From the NCBI GenBank assembly GCA_964564845.1, contig CAZMCN010000035.1, forward strand, positions 1 through 17,326: a DNA stretch of 17,326 nucleotides, written 5' to 3'. Positions 1-7,449 of this stretch are shown one piece after another. Within the stretch, counting starts at the first letter, position 1. Every line of letters begins with the position of its first letter. The notes below the pieces were generated by a model that saw nothing but the letters and a program-made list of their open reading frames with translations, was not told the DNA's origin and ran no database searches. A program made the translations under genes and the position numbers. The stretch is from CAYXPG01 sp964564845. GTDB lineage: Bacteria; Planctomycetota; Phycisphaerae; Sedimentisphaerales; Anaerobacaceae.

Positions 1-2
1 AT

Positions 3-1043
3 GACCGTTATGGTATTAACTTCCTGGATTATGACGGCAGCTTCCCGCCGGGGACACCCAGAGACCAGGGCGACCCCTTCGATTTGGCAATTTATGTCGC
101 CAGCACAACAGGTAATGTCGATGTCAGCGCACCGGTTGAAATTACATCGACTATTGAGCCCGTGTTTGTCGATTTTATAGAACAAACGGAGGTGTTTCGA
201 CCTGATGTCCCGTGTTATGAACACGTCGGTGCGATGGTTATCGATGCGTATGACACCGTAACTTTTGATGCCCATCCGGACGGTCAGTTTGAAAACTCTC
301 TGGCCGGTGACGGTGTAACCAGTGATGTTGGTGACAGACTTGAGGTATGCTCTCGCATATCCGAATGGCTCGAAGACGCTGTTGGACGTCTGCCCTATGT
401 TCTTGGCGGCGGGCCTTTCGTACCTGGTTATAACTATGTCCTCCGCGGTGCAGGTGCCGGAAATCCTGCAATAGGCGATGGTGCTCCTGCCTGGGTACTT
501 GAGAATATGCCGTCTGAAGCAGCGCCACTTGGCCAGCCGCAGCTCCCGACAATAGAAGGCTGTCCCGCCGAGACCGAGGCCGCAGCCGCCGAACTTGGAA
601 TGACTCCCGAAACTATTCAGGTCGCCATGGGAGAAGCCCTTGCGCTTAATCCCGATATACATCCCTGCCAGGCCTGTGCGAGACTCCTTGACGCCGCTGC
701 TGTTTTAAGAGATGAGGACGGCTCCAGGATGGCTGCAACGCTCCAGGCATTTAACACGCTGGCGCCGGCCGATGCACCCTTCACTCCGGAAATGGGAGCA
801 TCGATTGCAATGGCATTCGGAGATGCTGCTGAAGGCACGCAGTACGCCTCGGTAGCCGAATACATTGACGCTTTTGTCGAGTATGTTACCGTTCTGGAGA
901 CTGAACTGGGCGCGCCGGTAGGTGATTCCACAGTGTTTGCTATGGAAAAATACGGCACAGGTATAACAGAAGACCCGAACCCCAATCTTGCTGCATTTGT
1001 TGCCACACGTTTGGAAGGCCGAGAGTCTTTCCGTGGCTTATAA
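3..1043 (+). CDS. C-terminal part of a large, probably secreted or surface protein (5' end outside window)
   Basis: The reading frame is open from the first bases of the window to the TAA at 1041-1043, so the gene starts upstream. An internal TTG at 84 is the first possible start inside the window, but the in-frame sequence before it is equally protein-like, so it is unlikely to be the true start. About 346 residues are visible. They are acidic, rich in Ala, Gly, Pro and Thr, and poor in Lys. The first part looks like beta-rich surface-protein sequence (STTGNVDVSAPVEI near the start). The last ~150 residues look helical, with scattered Cys, including a CxxC in HPCQACA. I recognise no catalytic domain, anchor or sorting signal at the C-terminus. 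Composition and the strong terminator right after the stop suggest the end of a long exported-protein gene, possibly of the filamentous-haemagglutinin type; that family call is a guess. Confidence 0.75.
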   Translation, partial: DRYGINFLDYDGSFPPGTPRDQGDPFDLAIYVASTTGNVDVSAPVEITSTIEPVFVDFIEQTEVFRPDVPCYEHVGAMVIDAYDTVTFDAHPDGQFENSLAGDGVTSDVGDRLEVCSRISEWLEDAVGRLPYVLGGGPFVPGYNYVLRGAGAGNPAIGDGAPAWVLENMPSEAAPLGQPQLPTIEGCPAETEAAAAELGMTPETIQVAMGEALALNPDIHPCQACARLLDAAAVLRDEDGSRMAATLQAFNTLAPADAPFTPEMGASIAMAFGDAAEGTQYASVAEYIDAFVEYVTVLETELGAPVGDSTVFAMEKYGTGITEDPNPNLAAFVATRLEGRESFRGL

Positions 1044-1077
1044 TAAAGCGAGGCTGAATAGCGATTCGTTAATTAAC

Positions 1078-1112
1078 AAGCCTGCCCCTTTTTAAGGGGC
1101 AGGCTTTTTTAT
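1078..1112 (+). terminator. Rho-independent terminator after the surface-protein gene
   Basis: A perfect 13-bp stem (arms 1078-1090 and 1094-1106) with a 3-base TTT loop is followed by a T-run on the + strand. It begins 34 bases after the TAA of the upstream gene. The opposite strand has only a weak T-tract, so it may act less well for the convergent TPR gene ending at 1206. Confidence 0.92.
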
Positions 1113-1161
1113 TACGCTCAAACTCAACTAACGAGATACTCCGCAAGACGCCTTACGGCGG

Positions 1162-1196
1162 AAATACGAGATACGAAATACGAGCGACGAACGACG
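1162..1196. repeat. Heptamer word array, 5 x 7 bp
   Basis: Five consecutive 7-base units of consensus ANATACG, drifting to ANCGACG in the last two, lie between the terminator and the TPR gene stop. They contain an exact copy (1166-1175) of the decamer ACGAGATACG, which recurs in reverse orientation at 3414-3423, 16697-16706 and 16711-16720. Confidence 0.75.
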
Positions 1197-1205
1197 CTCA
1201 ATATA

Positions 1206-2420
1206 TTAGTGCAGTTTCGCAACCTTTATTGTCTTTTCAGTCCTGCTGTTCAACTGAGCTATTGTTTCCAGCACCTTTACGACATTGGGGTGGTTGCGCC
1301 CAAGAGTATTCTCCAATACATCCAACGCCTTTTGACACAGCTCTTGTGCTTCGCTGTATTTACCCTGATGAATATACAGTCTCGCCAGGTTATTAAAGGC
1401 CATTGCTGTACAGTCGTTGTCTGCACCCAGCGAATTTTCCAGAACTTTCACTGCCTGTCGGCAAACATCATCGGCCTGACTGTACTGCTTCTCTGCCAGA
1501 TACAATTCTCCAAGCCGGCTCAAAATCCTTCCTGTAAGCGGATGTTCGGCTCCTTGTTTCTTTTCAATTGTAATAAGGGCTTTTTGAAGGAGCGTTTCTG
1601 CCTGCGCATAGTTTTTCTTTGACTGGTAAATTCCGGCCATTGTCAGCCACGTCGGAGTTAAAAGATGGTGTTCGCAGCCGTAAATCTTCTCCTGGATTGG
1701 CAGTGTTTGTTCAATCAGCTTTTCTGCCTCGTCGTATCTGCCCTGCAGCATATATAATCCTGCCAAATCGCCCAGGACACCAGCGGTGTATAGATGTTTT
1801 GGGCCGTAGCTTTTGTTGAGTGACTCGATTGCCTGGAGAAAATAAGTCTCGGCCTCCGCAAAGTTTCCCTGTGCCGTGAGCAAATTGGCGATATCCACCT
1901 TAAATGGAGCTACAACCTGCTCATCTGTCGGGTGGTTCTTCTTCATAATTACCATTGCCCTGTCGAGTAAAGGCCGGGCCTGGCGATATTTGCCCTGACC
2001 CTGATAAATTGTACTTAAAATCCGCAGCGTCATCGCCACGTATGGATGGGTTTTATAATAGGCCTTTTCCTGGAGTCTCAGCCCCATATCGCACATTTCT
2101 TCCGCCAGAGGCAATTTGCCCTGCTTCTCGTACACGTATGCCAGGTCAATCAGACACGAAGCAAGTTGAGAGTTGGAGGCATTGGTTTTTTTTGCCAGAG
2201 ACAGGGCCTGCTCTACAAACGGCTGGGCTTTTGTATAATCGCCGTAGGCCATATAGACCCTTGCCATTGAGCGAAGTCCGTTGCACGAGAACCCTTTTTT
2301 TCTGACGCTGGTTTTGCCGCCGGCCGCAGCCGCATTAAGGAGAACTAAAGTGCATACCAAGACTACAATGATATTTTTACCGGCCTTTTGTTCAGCCAAT
2401 AGTGCTTTTGTCCTTTTCAT
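1206..2420 (-). CDS. Exported tetratricopeptide repeat (TPR) protein
   Basis: A 404-residue protein. A basic N-terminus (KRTK, then EQKAGK) is followed by a hydrophobic stretch at about residues 17-35 (IIVVLVCTLVLLNAAAAGG), which is a signal peptide or an uncleaved anchor. The rest is roughly eight tandem ~42-residue TPR units of the kinesin-light-chain/TPR_12 type, with repeated signatures such as LAxLYxxQGKYxEAExL and LGxxHP. TPR arrays bind protein partners; no enzymatic domain is present and the partner is unknown. The ATG at 2420 is preceded by GAGGGG at 8-base spacing; a GTG directly upstream (2423) is the alternative start. The gene is monocistronic, converges on the terminator at 1078-1112, and has its own candidate promoter far upstream. 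It could act in envelope assembly or scaffolding, but nothing nearby says which. Confidence 0.9.
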   Translation of the reverse strand: MKRTKALLAEQKAGKNIIVVLVCTLVLLNAAAAGGKTSVRKKGFSCNGLRSMARVYMAYGDYTKAQPFVEQALSLAKKTNASNSQLASCLIDLAYVYEKQGKLPLAEEMCDMGLRLQEKAYYKTHPYVAMTLRILSTIYQGQGKYRQARPLLDRAMVIMKKNHPTDEQVVAPFKVDIANLLTAQGNFAEAETYFLQAIESLNKSYGPKHLYTAGVLGDLAGLYMLQGRYDEAEKLIEQTLPIQEKIYGCEHHLLTPTWLTMAGIYQSKKNYAQAETLLQKALITIEKKQGAEHPLTGRILSRLGELYLAEKQYSQADDVCRQAVKVLENSLGADNDCTAMAFNNLARLYIHQGKYSEAQELCQKALDVLENTLGRNHPNVVKVLETIAQLNSRTEKTIKVAKLH

Positions 2421-2792
2421 CACAAAATCCCCTCATCCGTATCTGTGGAAGTAAGACCTTCCAGCAGTTGGGTGCTTAAAGAGGTTTAAAAAATCACACT
2501 CCATCCATATCAACAAACAACGCATTTATTTCGTGAAATTTCAGCCTCGACTTTAGCTTGAAATTGACTATTTTCTTTCTTTGCTTTACCGGCAAACTCA
2601 GCCCCGGATAAAGTATAAGAAATAAAATGCTTTGACAAAATTATCGGGCCGGATTTTGTTCAGAACTGGTGGTGCCGGTTATAGCTGCTTTGACGATGGA
2701 ATGGAGTGTGCCGCATTCACATTGGCGGCAGGGTTTTATTCGGTAGGCTAAAGGGTTCCTGTAATAGGGTGCCTTTATGGTTGGGCGATAAA
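2421..2792. other. 372-bp gap between the ATPase D gene and the TPR gene
   Basis: No ATG-, GTG- or TTG-initiated gene is convincing here. The gap holds a possible promoter for the TPR gene (about 2610-2638). A 6-bp hairpin with a 10-base loop (TGCCGC at 2709-2714, GCGGCA at 2725-2730) lacks a good T-run. A frame open on the - strand (2641-2796) lacks a normal start codon. No clear terminator for the ATPase operon is visible after the D stop codon. Confidence 0.5.
2610..2638 (-). promoter_or_regulatory. Candidate sigma-70-type promoter for the TPR gene
   Basis: On the - strand, TTGTCA (2633-2638) precedes TACTTT (2610-2615) with 17-bp spacing; TATACT at 15 bp is an alternative -10. It would give an unusually long leader of about 190 bases before the ATG at 2420, which lowers confidence. 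Confidence 0.35.
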
Positions 2793-3410
2793 TCAGGCGC
2801 GGATGATGTCGGTTATTTTCATTAATCTGCTGGTATTGTCACGCTCTGCTTCGGCGAGTTTGTCGAAAATGAATTTGATGGTTTCGTGCAGTTCAGGAAT
2901 GACAACGTGTTCGAGCACATTGACTCTTCGGCGGGTCATCTGCAGTTCGATTGCGAGAAGACGGGCCTGTTTTTCTTTTTCAGCCAGTTCTATTAGATGG
3001 TCGAAAGCCCTTTCGAGTGCCATTAACGCAACGTCCAGCTCGCCTGATGTTGTTGCAAATCCGTAAGAGATGATTTCACCTGACATCTCCTTGCTCAGAT
3101 GCGGCACTTTTACACTCATTATGCTGGCGAACTTAATGGCCAGACTGAACTTTTTTGTCGGCACCTCCAGCGCAGCTTTCGTATCTTCAGGCTCCATTGT
3201 CGCCCGGGCTAACATAAAACGACGGCAGGTCTCCAGAAGCTCGGCCTCTACGCGGCTGCGCAGCGGCTGAATCTCCCTGGCGATTTTAATTAACTGCCGG
3301 GAAATCTCATCCCTTTTTTCGCTCAGCAGATGATGACCCCGACTGGCAAGTGCCACACGTCTGCGAAGACGTAACAACTCCATTCGTGTTGCGTTAACAT
3401 TTGCTAACAT
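2793..3410 (-). CDS. ntpD: V-type ATPase subunit D (central stalk)
   Basis: A 205-residue protein starting MLANVNATRMELLRLRRR, the family's canonical N-terminus, followed by long alpha-helical coiled-coil segments at both ends (IELQMTRRRVNVLEHVVIPELHETI near the C-terminus). Subunit D forms the rotating shaft inside the A3B3 head, together with F. The frame can be extended to 3446, but those extra 12 residues are translated word repeat, so the ATG at 3410 is chosen on family length and N-terminus. No strong Shine-Dalgarno precedes it; a GAGAT within the repeat is the only candidate. It is the last gene of the operon and is separated from the B gene by a four-helix-bundle gene and a heptamer array, whereas in E. 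hirae D directly follows B. Confidence 0.96.
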   Translation of the reverse strand: MLANVNATRMELLRLRRRVALASRGHHLLSEKRDEISRQLIKIAREIQPLRSRVEAELLETCRRFMLARATMEPEDTKAALEVPTKKFSLAIKFASIMSVKVPHLSKEMSGEIISYGFATTSGELDVALMALERAFDHLIELAEKEKQARLLAIELQMTRRRVNVLEHVVIPELHETIKFIFDKLAEAERDNTSRLMKITDIIRA

Positions 3411-3411
3411 T

Positions 3412-3474
3412 TTCGTATCTCGTGAAGCGTAAAGCGTGTCTCGCAAAGTATATCTCGTATCTGGCTTTGCGCTT
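3412..3474. repeat. Heptamer word array, 9 x 7 bp, between the second four-helix-bundle gene and subunit D
   Basis: Read on the - strand, nine consecutive 7-base units of consensus NTACGAG end one base before the ATG of subunit D. The array also contains a near-perfect inverted repeat (arms 3424-3435 and 3464-3475, 11 of 12 matching) that could fold into a hairpin in the operon mRNA. The decamer at 3414-3423 is shared with arrays at 1162-1196 and 16681-16722. Confidence 0.75.
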
Positions 3475-3479
3475 CATAC

Positions 3480-3851
3480 TCAATTGAGCTTTTTAATTAA
3501 GTTCCTGAGCATGCGGGACTCGTGATCAAGCTTCTCAAGTAAAAAAGCTTTTCTCTGCTCATTCATATATTTTAGCTCTACGGCTATTTCAATTTGTGTT
3601 TCCAACTCGGCACAGGAACCTAATGTTATGTACAAAAACTGTTTATATTCCTTATTGTGAAACCTGTTAAAAACTTCGGCTATATTCGATGGTATAGAAA
3701 CAGAAGAACGCTGCATTTGGCTGGCAAAACCATAAAACTCTTGTTTAGGAAAGCCGTCTACGGTTTTGTATACATCTTTCACAATTTCTATACCCTTCTT
3801 CCAGACATCAAGGTCTCTGAAATTTCTAATCTTTAACGCTTCACGCTTCAC
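3480..3851 (-). CDS. Four-helix-bundle protein (S23/23S-rRNA intervening-sequence protein family), copy 2
   Basis: A 123-residue protein with the family core FRDLDVWKKGIEIV, then SVSIPSNIAE, then QFLYITLGSCAELETQIEIA. The IVP/S23 family (relatives include Avd of diversity-generating retroelements) is known from ORFs inside 23S rRNA intervening sequences and as scattered genes of unknown function. The usual NIAEG..R motif is changed here to NIAEVFNRF, so it may be diverging. It lies between subunits B and D, starting at GTG 3851 only 3 bases after the B stop. Its first codons are made of a heptamer array that also encodes the last codons of B, so the exact start is uncertain. It shares roughly half its residues with the copy at 7090-7446, so the two are not recent duplicates. 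It is an unusual insert in a V-ATPase operon. Confidence 0.88.
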   Translation of the reverse strand: MKREALKIRNFRDLDVWKKGIEIVKDVYKTVDGFPKQEFYGFASQMQRSSVSIPSNIAEVFNRFHNKEYKQFLYITLGSCAELETQIEIAVELKYMNEQRKAFLLEKLDHESRMLRNLIKKLN

Positions 3852-3869
3852 TTTTCACTCTTCACGCTT
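3835..3869. repeat. Heptamer word array, 5 x 7 bp, across the subunit B stop and the four-helix-bundle start
   Basis: Read on the - strand, five consecutive units of consensus AAGMGTG encode the end of subunit B (AKREE and stop) and, shifted in frame, the start of the four-helix-bundle protein. The segment 3831-3844 is nearly the reverse complement of 3422-3434 on the other side of the four-helix-bundle gene (13 matches, one base inserted). Confidence 0.8.
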
Positions 3870-5249
3870 GGCTTTACGGAACTTCGGCATATACTTTTCA
3901 ATAAGTTTGATATCGATTCGCTTCAGCTCGGCGTTCTCGAACATACTCAGCAGCTCCCACCCTAAATCTAGGGTTGTTTCAACTGTGCGGTTTTCATAAT
4001 AATCCTGCGAGACATACCGCTCCTCGAACTTATTTGCAAACTCCATATACTTTTTATCTTCTTCCGATAGGGCTGCTTCGCCCATAATCGTCGCCAGCTC
4101 CTGTGCCTCCTTACCTCTGGCATAAGCGGCGTAAAGCTGGTTATAAAGGTCTGCGTGGTCCTCGCGTGTTTTGCCTTCACCGATGCCTTTGTCCTTAAGA
4201 CGTGATAGACTCGGCAAAACATCGACCGGCGGAGAAATCGCCTTTCTGTGCAGCGGACGAGACAGAATAATCTGCCCTTCGGTAATATAGCCGGTCAGGT
4301 CCGGCACCGGATGTGTTTTGTCGTCCTCGGGCATCGTCAGCACCGGCACCATCGTAATAGAGCCTTTTTTGCCTTTGATTCGGCCGGCCCTTTCATAAAC
4401 CGTTGCAAGGTCAGTATAAAGATACCCCGGATAGCCGCGCCGGCCGGGCACCTCTTTTCGGGCAGCACTGATTTCTCGAAGCGACTCACAGTAATTCGTC
4501 ATATCATTTAATATTACCAGAACATGCATATCCTTTTCGAAAGCCAGGTATTCGGCAGCGGTAAGAGCAAATCTTGGTGTTGCTATCCGCTCAATTGCAG
4601 GGTCGTTCGCAAGATTGACGAACATAACCGCACGCTCGATGGCGCCGGTCTCTTCAAGGTCATCGATAAAGAACTGCGCCGCTTCAAACGTAATGCCCAT
4701 CGCTGCGAATACAACGGCAAATTCTTCGCCCTTGCCCAAAACCGTTGCCTGCCGGGCAAGCTGTGCCGTTATATTGTCGTGTGGCAGTCCCGCACCGGAA
4801 AACACCGGCAGCTTCTGACCGCGCACGAGCGGATTTAAACCGTCAATTGTCGATATACCCGTCTGGATGAATTCGTTTGGATAGTCACGGGCGTACGGAT
4901 TAATCGGTTTGCCGTTAATATCCATTTGTTTCTCGCCAATGATAGGCGGGCCGCCGTCTTTCGGCTCGCCCAGCCCGCTGAAGACCCTCCCTAACATATC
5001 CACCGATAATGCCAGCTCCAGCGGCTTACCCAGAAAGCGGGCCGTACTGTCATTAACGTCGATACCGCTTGTTCCCTCGAAAACCTGAACGAGCACTTTA
5101 TCGTTTTCAACCTGCAGAATCTGGCCGTGACGAATCGACCCGTCGCCCAATTCGATATCAACGATATGACCGTACTTCGCCTCATCGACCATCTCGACCA
5201 TCATCAACGGCCCGGCGATACTCGTTACTGTTTGATATTCTTTAAACAT
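3855..5249 (-). CDS. ntpB: V-type ATPase subunit B (regulatory/non-catalytic hexamer subunit)
   Basis: A 464-residue protein with the family N-terminus (YQTVTSIAGPLMMVE), the degenerate nucleotide-binding loop FSGAGLPHDNITAQLARQA in place of a P-loop, GRRGYPGYLYTDLATVYERAGR, and the conserved DVLPSLSRL segment. Length is typical. B alternates with A in the A3B3 head; it contacts nucleotide at the interface but does not hydrolyse it. The start ATG at 5249 has AGGAG about 8 bases upstream, inside the 21-bp A-B gap. The last codons (KREE, stop) are part of a heptamer repeat array that continues into the next gene, which suggests the natural C-terminus was altered by repeat sequence, though only by a few residues. 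Confidence 0.98.
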   Translation of the reverse strand: MFKEYQTVTSIAGPLMMVEMVDEAKYGHIVDIELGDGSIRHGQILQVENDKVLVQVFEGTSGIDVNDSTARFLGKPLELALSVDMLGRVFSGLGEPKDGGPPIIGEKQMDINGKPINPYARDYPNEFIQTGISTIDGLNPLVRGQKLPVFSGAGLPHDNITAQLARQATVLGKGEEFAVVFAAMGITFEAAQFFIDDLEETGAIERAVMFVNLANDPAIERIATPRFALTAAEYLAFEKDMHVLVILNDMTNYCESLREISAARKEVPGRRGYPGYLYTDLATVYERAGRIKGKKGSITMVPVLTMPEDDKTHPVPDLTGYITEGQIILSRPLHRKAISPPVDVLPSLSRLKDKGIGEGKTREDHADLYNQLYAAYARGKEAQELATIMGEAALSEEDKKYMEFANKFEERYVSQDYYENRTVETTLDLGWELLSMFENAELKRIDIKLIEKYMPKFRKAKREE

Positions 5250-5270
5250 CTCTGTCTCCTATTTCGTATT
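5250..5270. repeat. Short A-B intergenic spacer, possibly 3 degenerate heptamers, carrying the B Shine-Dalgarno
   Basis: The 21-base gap between the A stop and the B ATG can be read on the - strand as three 7-base units resembling AATACGA, the second and third diverged. It supplies AGGAG for subunit B. The array reading is weaker here than at the other junctions. Confidence 0.4.
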
Positions 5271-7049
5271 TTAAGACACGGCGGAGGTTTGCAATTGCTT
5301 CATTTGCTCGTCGATTATTTGCCTTATCCCTGCGATTTTGCTTATGTCTTCCTGCGGAATATATTTTGCCCTTGCGATTTCCTCTCGCACAGCCAACTTG
5401 AATATTTGTGCGGTTTCGGCTTCGGCTTTTATCGCCTCCATCGCCTGTTTGTGGAAGTGCAGCACGGTTTTCAGCATCTCGTACTGTTTTTCCATCGAAG
5501 TAAATGTATCGACTTCGTGGAAAGCGTTTTGGTGCAGGAAGTCTTCACGTATCGACCTTGCAGTCTCCAGCGCCAGTCTGTCTCGTGGTGACAGGGCATC
5601 TGCGCCGACCAGCCGAACAATCTCAAGAAGCTCGGCCTCATCCTCAAGCAGACTCATCGCCTCTACCGTCATCGCTTCCATCTCCTGGCCCTGCTCCTTG
5701 TCTTCGAAGCAGTTCTTCAGGTATTCTTTATAGAATGAATAGCTTGTCAGCCAATCGATTGCCGGAAAGTGTCTTTGGTAGGCGAGCCGTGCCTGCAGCG
5801 ACCAGAAGACCTTAACTACATGCAGTGTCGCCTGGACCACCGAGTCCGACAAATCACCACCTGGCGGACTCACCGCACCGATAACCGAAAGTGCTCCTTC
5901 TCGCTGGGGATTGCCTAAGCACTCTACCCGACCGGCTCTTTCATAGAACGCTGCGACTCGGGCCCCCAGATAGGCGGGGTAACCTTCCTCCGCAGGCATC
6001 TCTTCCAGACGCGTCGATATTTCTCTCATCGCTTCTGCCCATCTGCTTGTGCTGTCGGCCATCAATGCAACCGTATAGCCCATATCACGGAAGTACTCAG
6101 CTATGGTAATCCCTGTATAGACCGAGGCCTCTCTTGCCGCCACCGGCATATTTGACGTATTTGCAATCAGCACCGACCGTTTCATTAATGGCTCGCCCGA
6201 ATACGGGTCTTTCAATTCCGGAAACTCTGTTAAGACGTCGGTCATTTCGTTTCCGCGCTCGCCGCAGCCGACATAAACCACAATCTCCGCATTCACCCAT
6301 TTAGCCAGTTGATGCTGGACAACGGTTTTGCCTGTTCCGAAAGGCCCAGGCACACAGCCTGTTCCGCCCTTGGAGATGGGGAAGAACGCATCGATTACTC
6401 TTTGGCCTGTAATAAGCAGCTCTGTTGGTGCAAGCCGGCTTCTTGTCTCTCTGGCGTTACGTACGGGACATTTCTGCATTAGTTTCAGTTCGGTCCGCCT
6501 GCCGTCTTCACAATTTACCACCCCGATTGTCTCTTCGACCGTGTAGTAACCTTCCGATACATTTTCAAGCGTTCCATTTATACCGGACGGCACCATAATC
6601 TTATGTACCACAAGTGTTGTTTCCTGAACTTCACCTATTATATCTCCAGGTGCTGCTTTCGTACCATTATCCACGACCGGCTTGAAGTGCCATTTCTTTT
6701 CTCTGTTCAGGCCCGGCTGCTCACTGCCTCTGCTCATAAATTCACCTTCGATGCCATAAAGGACATTCAGCGGCCTTTGGATACCGTCATAGATACTCTC
6801 GATAAGTCCCGGCCCCAATTCAACGCTCAATGGCGCTTCTGTATCGACCACGGGCTCGCCCGGCCCGATACCGCTGGTCTCTTCATAAACCTGGATTGAC
6901 GCAAAGTCGCCATTCAGTTCGACGATTTCGCCTATCAGACTCAGTTCACCGACGCGAACAACGTCATACATTCGCGCCCCGGCCATCCCCTCGGCAACAA
7001 CGACCGGCCCGGCAACCTTGACTATTTTGCCTTTCCGTGCTTCATTCAT
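5271..7049 (-). CDS. ntpA: V-type ATPase subunit A (catalytic)
   Basis: A 592-residue protein of standard length. The N-terminal beta-barrel begins GKIVKVAGPVVVAEGM. The family-specific 'bulge' insert falls at about residues 110-200. The P-loop is GPFGTGKT at 235-242 (Lys241), and the catalytic Glu lies in GCGERGNEMTD (Glu264). Then come ADSTSRWAEAMREIS and GYPAYLGARVAAFYERAGR. It hydrolyses or makes ATP in the A3B3 head. The ATG at 7049 has AAAGG 8 bases upstream. It is immediately preceded by a four-helix-bundle gene and 8-base word repeats, and followed 21 bases later by B. All key residues are present, so it should be active. Confidence 0.98.
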   Translation of the reverse strand: MNEARKGKIVKVAGPVVVAEGMAGARMYDVVRVGELSLIGEIVELNGDFASIQVYEETSGIGPGEPVVDTEAPLSVELGPGLIESIYDGIQRPLNVLYGIEGEFMSRGSEQPGLNREKKWHFKPVVDNGTKAAPGDIIGEVQETTLVVHKIMVPSGINGTLENVSEGYYTVEETIGVVNCEDGRRTELKLMQKCPVRNARETRSRLAPTELLITGQRVIDAFFPISKGGTGCVPGPFGTGKTVVQHQLAKWVNAEIVVYVGCGERGNEMTDVLTEFPELKDPYSGEPLMKRSVLIANTSNMPVAAREASVYTGITIAEYFRDMGYTVALMADSTSRWAEAMREISTRLEEMPAEEGYPAYLGARVAAFYERAGRVECLGNPQREGALSVIGAVSPPGGDLSDSVVQATLHVVKVFWSLQARLAYQRHFPAIDWLTSYSFYKEYLKNCFEDKEQGQEMEAMTVEAMSLLEDEAELLEIVRLVGADALSPRDRLALETARSIREDFLHQNAFHEVDTFTSMEKQYEMLKTVLHFHKQAMEAIKAEAETAQIFKLAVREEIARAKYIPQEDISKIAGIRQIIDEQMKQLQTSAVS

Positions 7050-7063
7050 TGTCAGAACCTTTC

Positions 7064-7099
7064 GTAAATGCGTAAATGCGCAGACTCATTTACTCATTT
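7064..7099. repeat. Two octamer pairs between the first four-helix-bundle gene and subunit A
   Basis: GTAAATGC occurs twice in tandem at 7064-7079, and ACTCATTT twice in tandem at 7084-7099. The second pair overlaps the four-helix-bundle stop codon and matches the octamer array on the far side of that gene (7450-7481) in the same orientation. The 11-mer CATTTACTCAT (7087-7097) recurs exactly at 16726-16736 over the xseB stop. Confidence 0.8.
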
Positions 7100-7446
7100 T
7101 TCTTGGATTTAAGATATTTGATAAAGTTTAGAGTCATTCTTCTTAAAGCCTCGACTTCCCCGAGCAGCTTATTTGCTCTTATATATCTTAATTTTTCAGC
7201 GATTATCAGTTGAGTTTCCACTTCAGATATTGACCCCAATGAAACGTATAAAAACTGAATGAATTCTTTTTTAGAAGACCTTGCAGCTCCTTCGGCGATG
7301 TTGCTTGGGTAGGATATTGACGCTCTTCTTATTTGTGATGTTAAGCCGTAAAGTTCTTCTTTTGGAAAATTAGTTGTAACCTTGTAGATGTGTTCAACAA
7401 GCCCAATCCCTCGCTTCCAAATATCTAAATCCTTATGTGTCTTCAT
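7090..7446 (-). CDS. Four-helix-bundle protein (S23/23S-rRNA intervening-sequence protein family), copy 1
   Basis: About 118 residues from ATG 7446 (MKTHKDLDIWKRGIGLVEHIY); an upstream ATG at 7455 would add MSV. The canonical family motifs are all present: LTSQIRRASISYPSNIAEGAARSS, then KEFIQFLYVSLGSISEVETQL. The family forms small helical bundles, is predicted to bind nucleic acid, and has no established enzymatic activity. The gene sits between ATPase subunits F and A in the same direction, so it must be co-transcribed unless an internal promoter exists. It is bracketed by copies of the same octamer (4 upstream, 2 downstream). Neither start has a clear Shine-Dalgarno. Together with the copy at 3480-3851 it encloses the A and B genes. 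Confidence 0.9.
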   Translation of the reverse strand: MKTHKDLDIWKRGIGLVEHIYKVTTNFPKEELYGLTSQIRRASISYPSNIAEGAARSSKKEFIQFLYVSLGSISEVETQLIIAEKLRYIRANKLLGEVEALRRMTLNFIKYLKSKKNE

Positions 7447-7449
7447 AAC

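Noticed and set aside
617..1006. Long open frame on the - strand inside the surface-protein gene
   Set aside because: It lies wholly antisense to a well-supported gene and its translation looks like a codon-bias shadow, as do the antisense frames within the ATPase genes.
3411..3446. Extended start for ATPase subunit D
   Set aside because: The extra 12 residues are translated heptamer array, while the family N-terminus begins exactly at the ATG at 3410.
3855..5249. Loss of the P-loop in subunit B as a possible inactivating mutation
   Set aside because: Subunit B of V-type ATPases normally lacks a functional P-loop, so this is expected.
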